Source of the DNA: Ctenosaura bakeri
Lineage: Eukaryota > Chordata > Lepidosauria > Squamata > Iguanidae
Assembly: GCA_948474755.1 (NCBI GenBank)
Contig: CAOLHI010000358.1
Coordinates: forward strand, 1-64,000
Reading direction: 5' to 3'
Length of the DNA: 64,000 nt
Positions 35,050 to 44,456 of the stretch are shown one piece after another. A model generated the notes under the pieces. The model searched no databases. It saw only the letters and a program-made list of their open reading frames with translations, and had not been told where the DNA came from. The stretch's first letter is position 1. The number at the start of each line of letters is the position of its first letter. Position numbers and translations under genes: made by a program.

Positions 35050-35335
35050 ATGTCTATGGCCCTTTCTACAGCTTACCCTTTAACGCTGCTGGAGTGTGGG
35101 CCTCGCGTGAGAAGCCTGGGCAGGAAGGCTCTCACAAGCCTCCTGCTTCCCTGCTGCTCAGGCTCCGCAGCTCCTTCCTGTTTGCGCGAGAGCCCCGCTT
35201 GCGCCCCACTCCTTCCTTCCGCAGTGCAGCCTGGGAGTTGGAGGCTGCACTGAGGAGAGGACATGCAACCGACCCAGCTCCAGAGGCTCTGCACCGCAGG
35301 TAAGTGCAGCCCAGGCCCGTGAACCTTGCGCAAGC
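35050..35335 (+). other. GC-rich, CpG-containing island ending in a splice-donor match
   Basis: The stretch 35085-35320 is markedly richer in G, C and CpG than its surroundings and ends with GCACCGCAG|GTAAGTG at 35299-35300, a very good donor site. One frame (35022-35303) stays open across it without a known domain. This could be a CpG-type promoter with a first exon. The left border, tatggccctttctacagc, resembles the ends of the local MITEs, so a GC-rich transposon is an equally good explanation. An imperfect inverted repeat (gtgagaagcct / aggctctcac) lies at 35107-35135. Confidence 0.3.
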
Positions 35336-36082
35336 ACAGATTATTTTCGGCTAAAAACCAAAAATAAGAAAATGTGTATTCGCTGTGTGTGCAGGCCTTG
35401 AGCATGGCAGAAATGGGAGTGTATCATGAAGACCACTCCTCACATTTGCGCGACATTCAAGGTGCCCTTTCGCTTGCAAACTGCCGTGCGAAAATGGAAT
35501 ATGTAATCATCCAACAACATTTTCTCAATGGCTTTGCTGAGACAATTATCATTGTGTATACATGTTGTATTTCAGTTCCTTCTTATCACATGGTTTACAA
35601 TTCCCACCTATTCACTCAAACATCTGCCAACCTGAGGTAACATTTGATGGCCCTGAAACTTAAGTCTGTTAAAGCGTATACCATAATAAATTTGTTGGAA
35701 ATCTATGGAGCGACAAGGCAATTTGCTGTTTTAGTTGGAACACTTTAGCAAGCCTACCTTTCTGGAAATTGTGATAAATCTGGGTTCCCAGTCACATGGA
35801 GGCCTCTCCATGCACTCAGGAAGCACTGTTCAGAACAGGCCATTCGGCGTAACAAGAAGAAAGCAGATGCTGGGGAATAAAAGTGGGGGGAGAAGGTGCA
35901 AAGACACCACTGAGTTTGGATTTCCTGCCCAGGCAGAAGGCCTGTATTTGACTCTACTTTTTCACTGTCTGGAAGTGGCTGAAAGCAAATTGGCTGTTTC
36001 AGCAGAAACCAACAAACCCCTTCTTCTAAATACTGTGGTGTACAACTAGTTTTCTATTTCCTAAATTGTTTCTTAGCTAATT
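35336..36082. other. No recognised gene; possible repeat sequence
   Basis: CpG-containing sequence continues to about 35500 (cacatttgcgcgacattc, tgccgtgcgaaaatgg), which suggests the same element as the island before it. From 35650 to 35710 there is a retroposon-tail-like segment (taccataataaatttgttgg). The rest is unrecognised. Confidence 0.3.
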
Positions 36083-36530
36083 TGTTGTTCTTGTGTGCAT
36101 TCAAACCATTTCTGACTTATGGTGACCTTAAGATAGACTTGTCATGGGGTTTTCTTGGCAAGATTTATTAGGAAGAGTTTTGTCTTTGCCTTCCTCTGAG
36201 GCTAAGGGCATTTCCACACTACACTGTTATAATGCTATTATTCAACTTTCAGCATTCTGGGGAATTCTGGGGTTTGTATTTTACTGGGGCCAAAGAGTTC
36301 TCTGGCTGAGAATTCTAAATGCCCCTCCTTATACTGCAAACCCCAGGAATCCATAGCATGTTGAAAATGGAATGATAGCAATATAACAGTGTAGTGCAGA
36401 AAGGCCATTTGAGAACATGACTTGCCCAAAGTTACCCAGTTGGTTTCCTGGCTAAGCAAGGATTTGAACTCTGATCTCCCAGAGTCATAATCCGGCACTA
36501 AAACCATTACACCACACTAGATGTCCTTCT
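36083..36530 (-). mobile_element. tRNA-derived SINE split by a MITE
   Basis: The tail and middle of the SINE (36083-36205, cttatggtgaccttaag, gggttttcttggcaaga) and its head (36407-36530, cttgcccaaagttacccag, attacaccacactaga) are separated by a complete family A MITE. Joined, the outer parts make a full-length element, so the MITE came later. Confidence 0.8.
36206..36406. mobile_element. Palindromic MITE, family A, nested in a SINE
   Basis: This full-length 201-bp copy runs from gggcatttccacactacac to the complement gtgtagtgcagaaaggcc. The centre (ggggccaaagagttctctgg) is typical. A clean 3-bp duplication is not visible. Confidence 0.75.
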
Positions 36531-36539
36531 TAGCCAATA

Positions 36540-38110
36540 CCTATATGATAATGTCATCCCCTAGAGTTTTCCTGTTGCCAACCACCACAGCTCCACAAAA
36601 GAAAATACTATTGGATTGAGGATCTGGAGTCAGCAGCCCTCAAGCTTGCAAAACCTCTTCAAAAAAAATCAGAAAAGCAATCTATCAACTTTTCAAAAGG
36701 ATAACTCATTTGAGAGCAGCCATCTGGGCAAATTTGCAAGAAGCATTTAGAAAATTGTAGGATCCGTAGGAGAAAATGTTGAAGACAAAATATTCAGATG
36801 TGTAGCACATTTAGATTATTGTAATAGCTAGTCATCATTGATCAAAATTTTCTCAAGGATAATGCAAAACATTGTCACATACATCATCACAATGAGTAAT
36901 TATCTGAGTAAAAATCTTTACTCAGATGTTTACTCAGAAGTGAGTTCTACCCTATTCAGTTGTACTTAATTCTTACAGAGGATAAGCACAGTGGTGGCTG
37001 CTGTCCATTGGTAGCTTGTGGAATTGAGGACATGACACCTAAAGACAGGTGGATCCAAGTGGCTGTAATAGGTAGGGACAATTAGTTCTACTTTCCTTCT
37101 TTCTTATCATAGTGCCATACTTTGGTTTAAAGCAGGGTTGCCAGGCTGAAAACTAGAGAATGCTGCTTACCTTTAATGGTTGTGTAGAAGGACTTTCAGC
37201 TGGTCTTGCTTGTTCTTCTTATTGGTTGCATGACTTGGTTGCAGAAATCCCGCTCTCTACACAGCCATAACAAGTACAAAAGTTCTCTCCAGTTTTCAAT
37301 CTGGCAATCCTAGTTAAAAGAGTTGGATGTCATTACCTGTGGTTCTATGCTGGAAAAAAGAATGTGTGAGTTCCATCACCACTTACAACCCCTCCAACCC
37401 TCCAGATAGGAATCCATCTTCTTGGGTGATGAATTTGCCCCATGACTTTTCAGAACTGCTGTCTTTGAAACAACATGGCTGAACAAAACTCAGCCTTGAG
37501 AAATGGATTTTAAACAACCACCACCATCAAAAAGAGAAAGGATAAGAAGAATAGGGTTTGGAACAGCAGACCTGATATTCTGTTGGTTCAACGTTTGTGT
37601 GGCTTTCATCATTGTTTGCAACCACTCCCTTCTTGGGGAAAAAAGGCAAACTAGAAGAGAAAATCAAACAGAAACACAAGAACATTTCTTAGGAACATTT
37701 TTCAGTTCCACCACCAGCTTCAATTGTGAAGAAAAGGAAAATGAAGGCATGTACCTTGGGTCAAGAACTCGATGTATGTTTGGGTAAAGTCTATACAGAA
37801 ACATAGAAGTAGTCATTTAAACCCATTTCTTGACCCATAAAAAGGAACTATGGAGAACTGATTTCTCCTCCATCTGCTACTCTGCTGTTTCTGTTTACTG
37901 AAGTAAAGAAAGGATAAAGTAGGCTGAATTAATTTTATGCTACTACAGCTGCTCAGTTATACTCCCTGCTCTCCTACGCTATGTTAGTCCTACATACAAA
38001 TATTTTTGAAGAGCAGTAACAATAACACCATGGATAATATTAGTGATCAGCTACAAGTGGAACTCAGTTCAAAAATTGTGTTTTGGGTCCAACACACAGG
38101 CACAGGAGAC
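36540..38110. other. Mostly unrecognised; contains a repeat W copy
   Basis: At 36900-36985 the minus strand matches the short repeat W (ttactcagaagtgagttc). The frame 37503-37787 (94 codons) has no known domain. Nothing else is recognised. Confidence 0.35.
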
Positions 38111-38113
38111 CTA

Positions 38114-38682
38114 GGCCTTTTCCGCATGCGGTTATTAAGGCAGGCCAATGCGTCTTGCCACGGGGGTCTTCTGCACGTTGGCGCGGACTAGGTTTGGTTT
38201 ATTTACCTTTGTTCTGCACGTAATTCTGACTAAATGCGCCCCCATGTGGTGGTAAAGTGCGCTATTTGAAAACTGGAAGAAATCGGTTTCCCAATTTTCC
38301 AGATCAATCTGATTCGTACTTTCACAGTGGTGCAGACATATACATTCGCGCCAATGCGAATTGGTGGTCAGGGGAGGGCTCATGGGAGGGGCCAGGGGGT
38401 AGTATGGACTTTCACATGTACGCATGTATGGAATGATGTACTAAACCATGCAAAAAGAAAGAAAAGGGCCAATCACAGCTGACGGGGCGGGGTGAGGGGA
38501 GTAGTGGGAGTGGCCATGGTGGAGGCAGTGTGGATTCATGAACTCACCCTCCTCTGAATCAGAATGGAACATATGCAGTAGGTATGCAGAAGGAAATGAG
38601 GGAAAGTCTGCCTTGTTTCGAGCCCAGAAAATCTGGTAAGAAACAGCACAAACCGATTCACCAGCCTCGTGCGGAAAGGGCC
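38114..38682. mobile_element. Harbinger-like non-autonomous DNA transposon
   Basis: The left end ggccttttccgcatgcgg and the reverse complement of the right end (gggccctttccgcacgagg) are similar, and both resemble the family A MITE ends (GGCCATTTCCGCAC). CTA flanks both sides (38111-38113 and 38683-38685), a 3-bp duplication. The 569-bp interior is CpG-rich and non-coding. The shared ends and duplication size suggest the same transposase group as the MITEs. Confidence 0.65.
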
Positions 38683-38685
38683 CTA

Positions 38686-39519
38686 GTCATGTCCATATGT
38701 GGGAGGGTAACAGCACAGTCTTTCCAGGCACTCTACCTACTGCTCTGCTGATCTCATTGCTGGCTAAAAGAACATTCTGGGCATTTCTCTCCATTATGCG
38801 TGCCCACAGGCAGTGAGTTTTTGGTCAGACTATGGAGAACTAGAACAGCTAGGACTGAGGAAGCTGTGAGAGGGAAACAACTGATGCAAGCACTGACAAT
38901 CACAACAGTTTGAATGTACTTAAATACAAAATTTGCTGGGGTGGATGCAAGCAGATGGGGAATGTGTCTCTATTTTGCAGATTGGGAGGTGTGTGGGAGA
39001 AGTGAGGAAGAAGGAGATCGGCTCTCCCTCTGCAAGTAATGTCAGACCAACACTGTATAAACAGATCAGTTTCTGTCAGTTCATTCATAAATCTATCATC
39101 CCTGTTCTGCAATAATCTGCAGAACAATAATTTTCATGCAGTCTTAAATTTATTCTCTCCTGAAACATGCATTTTATATACTTTTTATACATTGTTTTAG
39201 ACCTGATTTATTACAACATTCACAAAAGGGTAAAACTGAAGGATAGCTGCATTTGGATCTGCACATTCGTCTAAGAGGTATAGATCAGTTACCTTGCTTC
39301 TAAATGTGAATTGAACACAATCCTGAAGTATTCCTGCTCCCAGGATAGTATGTATAGGAGCGTACCTGCAAAACCATATCTGAAAATGACAGCCATTGAA
39401 TTCAGTGGGATTTAGTTCTGAGTAGACATGTAGGATTACAATGCAAAAATTTTTATTTCTACTACTTTGTTGCTGTATTAAATTCAATGTAAAATTAGTA
39501 CTGGTAAACAGTGAACTAG
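38686..39519. other. Mostly unrecognised; contains a repeat W copy
   Basis: At 39365-39440, ttcagtgggatttagttctg and agtagacatgtaggatta match the short repeat W. No gene recognised. Confidence 0.35.
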
Positions 39520-40920
39520 TGCATATCCTTCAACATTTCACAGATGAAAACTGGGACACATATGGCCAAGCAACACCAATAGTCCAAGATGGCAAGATGG
39601 CACCAAGAAATCAAGATGGCACAAAGGTATTCATGAGGAAGAACACAAGCTAGGAGATGTTGCATTAGTTTACTTTTGCCTGAGCCTAATGGGAAAAACA
39701 AAGTTCCTCCCTGTTCTCCATCCCTTGTTGATTACTTTTGCAAACAACTTTTGAATTTTGAACTCAGTTTGCAGAAATGGAAGAAAGCTGAGGACAAAAG
39801 GGGGAAAGTCGGGGAAGGACAGAGTGTTACCCCCAAGCACATGAGATTCCATGAGGTACTTTAGCAGTACCCTCAATCAATAGAAAAATGAGGGATTAAT
39901 TCATTCTAATTAAGAGTGCTGCAAACTACCAAGACCTTTTTAACCAATGTTTAAGGGTCACCGAGGAAAGAACCTTCCAGAGATGCAAAAATAAGCTAAA
40001 TTGTCTTTATTGTGGAAAAGTCAAACAAGCACTGAAGATCAACAAACACCCACACATTCACACAAGGCTCAATGAAGAGACAGGGAGGAAAGGTGGACAG
40101 CAGAGATTTCAGGGTAAAATGGGCAATATTTGTCATTCCTGAGAGAAGTAAAAGAAACGCAGAATGGCTTGTGTTGGCACCTAAGGACAGTACAAATCAA
40201 GAGTCAGAGTGACAGAGTGGATGCAAGCAATTGATGTACTATGTTGGAGTGCCTAAAATCAGGGATTCTTATACCCAAAATCTGCTGTGAGGGCAAGGGG
40301 TGCAAATGACTCTCTGCCTGGACAAACAAGGGAGGTTTGCAGAGTGGACAAAGGTGGCTGGAATGAGTTGATGTTTTTAACATGTGAGGGAAATATATTC
40401 ATGATTTTAGCGTGTAGGTGAACAAAGGCTTTGGTGACTATATGCCAGCTCTGTGTTTGTGGACAGGATAGGGAATAATGGGAGAGATGCAGGTGAGAGG
40501 AACAAGGTGCTTGAGACAATCATTGATTTGGTGTGAATCTTCCTACTTTGTGAGTGATTGCTGTCAAAGCTGGCAGCGATCCTTTGTGTTTTGGAATTTC
40601 CTAATGACTTCCTGCTTATTATCTCATTGTACCTAGGAGGGGATTGTTGGCCTAATCCTCTGTGTATGTGCCTGACCCTTCATTACCCTCTTGACCAGTC
40701 TGGCTACCTGATCAAAGCAGGGCTTGTTTGATAGCAGCCAATTCCCATATTAGTGCCAATTAAATCATATTTCGCCAACTATATTGTATCAAATCTGGGG
40801 TGTATGCAGGACCGTAACAAGAGAAAGACACTGGAACATTTTAAAAGCAGCTGAAAAAGTGGGATTTCAGAGGATTAGTGGGGCTGTCTCTGCCAAATTG
40901 GGAAAGTGGAGGGTATGCTA
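39520..40920 (+). repeat. Unclassified repeat Y, copy 2, interrupted
   Basis: The left part (cacagatgaaaactggg; catgaggaagaacacaag; gtttgcagaaatggaagaa) and the right part (gaacattttaaaagcagct; aaaaagtgggatttcagagg) match copy 1 at 19690-20025. They are separated by about 1 kb that includes an LTR-like sequence. Confidence 0.5.
39948..40819 (-). mobile_element. LTR-like sequence (possible solo LTR)
   Basis: On the minus strand the sequence starts TGTTACGG and ends CTTAAACA, a TG...CA pair with a short TGTT/AACA inverted repeat. It has TATAAG at 40273-40268 and an AATAAA polyadenylation signal at 40011-40006, about 260 bp apart, the order expected for promoter and R region. It interrupts repeat Y. 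No internal retroviral sequence and no convincing target duplication are seen, so the exact limits and family are open. No viral gene is present. Confidence 0.45.
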
Positions 40921-41012
40921 GTGGAATCCTACTGATTTTTCTAGTTGCATAAGCAGTTAAGTATTTGTTCCAGTGATCCTAAAGAACGCTAGTTAAAGAA
41001 CTATTGTGCCAC

Positions 41013-41251
41013 GTTTATCAGCGTTTTTGAAATTTTTCTGTTTGAGCATTCGCAATTTTTTCTCAATCTCAATCAAATTCTCTGCTTGTGATTCCATTTG
41101 TAACTCTTTATGTCCTTTTCTTTTCTTTTTATTCTCCGGGTTCTTTCTTAATTCTTCCTCTATATCTTTAATTCTTAATTCCAGATTTGTTATTTTCTCT
41201 TCTCTTTTCTTCCTCCACTCCGAATTCCATAAAAATATTATATATAAAAAA
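41013..41251 (-). mobile_element. L1 insertion with apparent 5' inversion
   Basis: An exact 18-bp duplication, AAAGAACTATTGTGCCAC, flanks the insert (40995-41012 and 41252-41269). An A-run at the right end shows that the element's 3' end is there on the plus strand. Yet most of the insert codes on the minus strand for part of an L1-type ORF2 between the endonuclease and reverse transcriptase domains (REEKITNLELRIKDIEEEL, then EKKLRMLKQKNF and NADK). Opposite orientation of body and tail in one insertion is the signature of twin priming. The coding piece is a fragment and cannot be functional. Confidence 0.65.
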
Positions 41252-41269
41252 AAAGAACTATTGTGCCAC

Positions 41270-42165
41270 TGCTTATTCAATCAGTATTGTAATCACTTGC
41301 ATAACTTGTTGAACTTCTCAAAACTTGGACTCCTGCCTTGGACATGCAGGTAGATGCGATATCCATGAGTGCAAGACAACACAGGACTGATATCCACAAA
41401 TGCAACATCATTTCTATAAGCAGAATGACCCCATTGGATACTGGTGACTGTTTGGTATGTGAACCTTTTTGCCATCATAATGGTTTGGAGACAATCTTTT
41501 TAATCTGATCCTGTCAACTTGGCTGAAGAGGTAAGTATTAGTTTTGTAATTACTTTAAAAATGCATGACAAAACAAATTAGTGCCATTAATTCCACTTCT
41601 GTCATGACATTGTACTAATTATACAATTAGTGTAATTCATTCCTCATTCACAGAAAGAGTAGAGCACAAGGAAGTCCCTGAAACATTTTGATGCATCATA
41701 GCTGAACAACTACAAAAGGGATTTGGCACAGAAACGACGACAAAACAAATAACAATAGGAGACAGATACTTTAACTGCACACACAAAATTATGGAACAGA
41801 AAATAAATCTTTTAACTCATTTTTTTCCTGGTTAGAAACACAAAAGGCAGGTTTATTTCTTGAGCATGATATTTTCCCATGGAAAAGGAGGAAGAGTAAG
41901 TTATACCTTTTAAATGATAAATTCAAGGACACTACAGTATCTATTATTCAGGAATAAACGTACATTCATCACATGCAGTATTCCTGGTACAAGAGTAAAC
42001 TAATGCCTCATGTATCCTTGGGCTTCACCATACCACCTAGCTAGACTTCATCCTGGGCTGTCCTAGTAAAATGCTACATTTATTTTTCTGCAGAATTTGT
42101 AATCATGGGCAATCCCAGGAGATTTTTTTAAAAGAGAGAATTAAAAAAAAAAAAAGAAATAGTAG
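41270..42165. other. No recognised feature
   Basis: AT-rich. An A-run lies at 42143-42155, just before a SINE. Confidence 0.3.
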
Positions 42166-42169
42166 GTTG

Positions 42170-42345
42170 TATACTAGCTGGAAGCTAAGCAACATTAACC
42201 CTGGTTACTACTTGGATGGGAGGCCATAATGAATACCAGGTGCTATAGGCTTATTTCAGAGGAACTGGAAAAACTACTTCTGGGTATTCCTTACCTAAGA
42301 AAACCCTATGAAATGCATAGTAAGTCAAAAAGCAATACACAGATA
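42170..42345 (+). mobile_element. 5S-rRNA-derived SINE
   Basis: The segment 42180-42250 follows 5S rRNA closely: gaagctaagcaacattaacc, ttactacttggatgggagg and gaataccaggtgctatagg. The tail (tgggtattccttacctaaga, aaaccctatgaaatgc, agtaagtcaaaaagc) is related to the tail of the tRNA-type SINEs in the window. The 5S part would carry the internal RNA polymerase III promoter. The first ~40 bases of 5S are missing or diverged. Confidence 0.8.
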
Positions 42346-43208
42346 TTAGTTCTGTGGTTTTCAGGTAAAGCAATAATCATGGCAAATCAATATGTGACTT
42401 CTAGATATCCATAACCAAAGCCACATTTAAAAGCCTGTGATGCTTTTCAAGTGTATTCATATTTACTGAGCACCCCTTTCAAAGTTACTTTCCTCCTGTC
42501 TGTCAGTGAGTGCGCCTTGTCAACAGAGAGGAAACAAACAAGTAAACAACCTTGTGGAGATAATCTAGTCAAAATTAAGCCCTCCTCCCTTTTTTTGTTC
42601 AGCTGCTTTTAAAGAATATATATCCTGTCTTTCTACTTTTAAAGTTGAATGACTCAAACTGGCTAACATGAAAGAGTAACAGCAATGTTACAAAAACAAG
42701 GCTTGGATCCAACCTGGCATCTGACAGGGATTTAGTAATGCTCGAGAAGGAGGCTGAAGGCGTTTTTCTTAGCAATCTCTTCTTCCCCAGAAGCTCACTG
42801 AAAAATATGCCCCTGAGGTCTAGGAGACACATCCTTAAACTATATTTACTGTTGAAATAATCGAACATCAAGATCATAATGTTTGGCTGTACTATACCTG
42901 TATATTTTTTTTGTTATTGACATGTTTCTATACATTAGTGAATCATGCTTGGTCTAATGGTGAACTTCACATAATTCCAGATGATTTTAAAGGCTTAAAC
43001 TAGTCAGTCTGGCAGTATTCATTCAGGACAGAATCCCTTAGCTGCAGGTCAGTAACCTGGCAGTACATCTTCCATGCCTTTGTATGTAAAAACTTAAGCA
43101 TAATATTTAACACAGAATATTTGCTCATAAGAACTGATGCTTCACATCTGTTAGGCTAGTACTCATCCTCCCCCAGAAAAACACAAAGAATGCTTGGAAA
43201 ATACTCTT
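42346..43208. other. No recognised feature
   Basis: No repeat or gene recognised. Confidence 0.3.
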
Positions 43209-43612
43209 AGTACCCTTTCCCACTACACAGTTATAGCACTATGATTTAACAATGGCCATTTCCGCACGACACTCTTATAGCGTGATGATTCCACTTTCAA
43301 CCTCCTATGGAATCCTGGGGTTTGCAGTTTCGGGAGGGGCCAGTTGGCCCCTCCCGGAATTGCAAATCCCAGGATTCCATAGGAGGTTGAAAGTGGAATC
43401 ATCACGCTATAAGAGTGTCATGCGGAAATGTTCTATAACTTCCATGGTAACATTCTACAGAATCTTGTGATTTGCAGTTTAAAGAGGGTTATTTAGAATT
43501 CTCAGCCAAAGAGCTCTATTGTCTCATCAAACTACAAACTCCACAGTTCCACAGGGTGCAGCCATCACAGTCCAAGTAGAATTACAGTGCAATCATTGTG
43601 CAGTATAAAAGG
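43209..43612. mobile_element. MITE family B, interrupted by a younger MITE
   Basis: The outer parts (taccctttcccactacacag, tagcactatgattt; then ttccatggtaacattctac, caaagagctctattgtctc, cagtataaaaggcc) make one family B element like 20575-20775. A nearly perfect family A palindrome sits inside at 43254-43434. Confidence 0.6.
43254..43434. mobile_element. Near-perfect palindromic MITE (family A), nested
   Basis: The arms of about 85 bp are almost exact complements: ggccatttccgcacgacac, tatagcgtgatgattcc and caacctcctatggaatcc on the left, and their mirror images on the right. The centre is ggaggggccagttggcccctcc. It is the best preserved palindrome in the window and therefore probably the youngest copy. 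The right terminus is lost after ggaaatg. Confidence 0.75.
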
Positions 43613-44059
43613 CCACTCTATTCCAGTACCTATCATATGATATACAGAGGCTGGAAACAAGTACTTGAATTTAGCTTGTCATGTGCTAATTAGTTAATCT
43701 CCTCCCTTAGTGATGCTTACAAAATGATTGATTGGTTAACAGTCACCCACTGTCATAGCATGGGAATAACTAGTTAGTTATTAGTTAGGTATATGACAGC
43801 ATATCTTCTCCTTCCCTCCAAAATACTTAACAAGTAAATTTTGCTGACTAAAGAGCTCACCATTCCTGTGGTGCAACAGATAGGAACATTTGCTTTGTTA
43901 TTCATTCCTGAGGGTAGTCTCAAGAGGAAGGCTAAAAAGCACTGGGGTTTTTAGAAAGTAGAGAAGACAGGGTTTGAATTTGATACCTTTGATATCAAAT
44001 ATTTGCTGTAGCATTGACCTTTGTAGTCTATACTTCTTGATTTGAAATGAGTAAATATC
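43613..44059. other. No recognised feature
   Basis: No repeat or gene recognised. Confidence 0.3.
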
Positions 44060-44228
44060 CTAAAGGCAACAGATCCTGTCTGATCATGGAAGGTAAGCAA
44101 GGTAGTACTTGGATGGATGACTGCCAATGAATACTGTAGTACTGTAGGATATATTCCAGAGGAAGAAACTGACAAAACTGAGTACTCTTTGCCTAGGGGA
44201 ACCTGAAGGGACACACACACATAGGGAA
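44060..44228 (+). mobile_element. 5S-rRNA-derived SINE, longest 5S head
   Basis: The stretch agatcctgtctgatcatgg, aaggtaagcaaggtagtac and ttggatggatgactgcc follows 5S rRNA from its first third onwards, with one deletion. The tail (gagtactctttgcctagggg) and an ACACAC run complete it. A tRNA-type SINE begins four bases later. Confidence 0.75.
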
Positions 44229-44231
44229 ACA

Positions 44232-44456
44232 GCATGAGCACCAGCGTGGTGTAGTGTAGGACTAAAACTCTGGAGACCAGGGTTAAAATTCCCATTCAGA
44301 CATGGAAACCTATGGGGGTAAACTTGGGCAAATCATACACTCTCAGCTTGAGAGGAAGGCAATGGCAAAACTCCTGAGAAAAATCTTGCCAAAAAAACTC
44401 TATGATAGGTTCACCTTAGGGTGACCGTAAATTGGGAATGACACAATGCCACATAC
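44232..44456 (+). mobile_element. tRNA-derived SINE, immediately after a 5S SINE
   Basis: The head (accagcgtggtgtagtgtag, gagaccagggttaaaattcc), body (gggcaaatcatacactctca; gaggaaggcaatggcaaaac) and tail (gtgaccgtaaattgggaatg) are complete, including the middle segment. It begins right at the end of the 5S-type SINE. Confidence 0.8.

Noticed and set aside
39948..40819. Endogenous retrovirus with genes
   Set aside because: Only an LTR-like block is present; no gag, pol or env sequence was seen beside it.
42176..42250. 5S rRNA gene candidate
   Set aside because: The 5' part is missing and it is fused to a SINE tail; similar fusions recur at 44060 and 27374.
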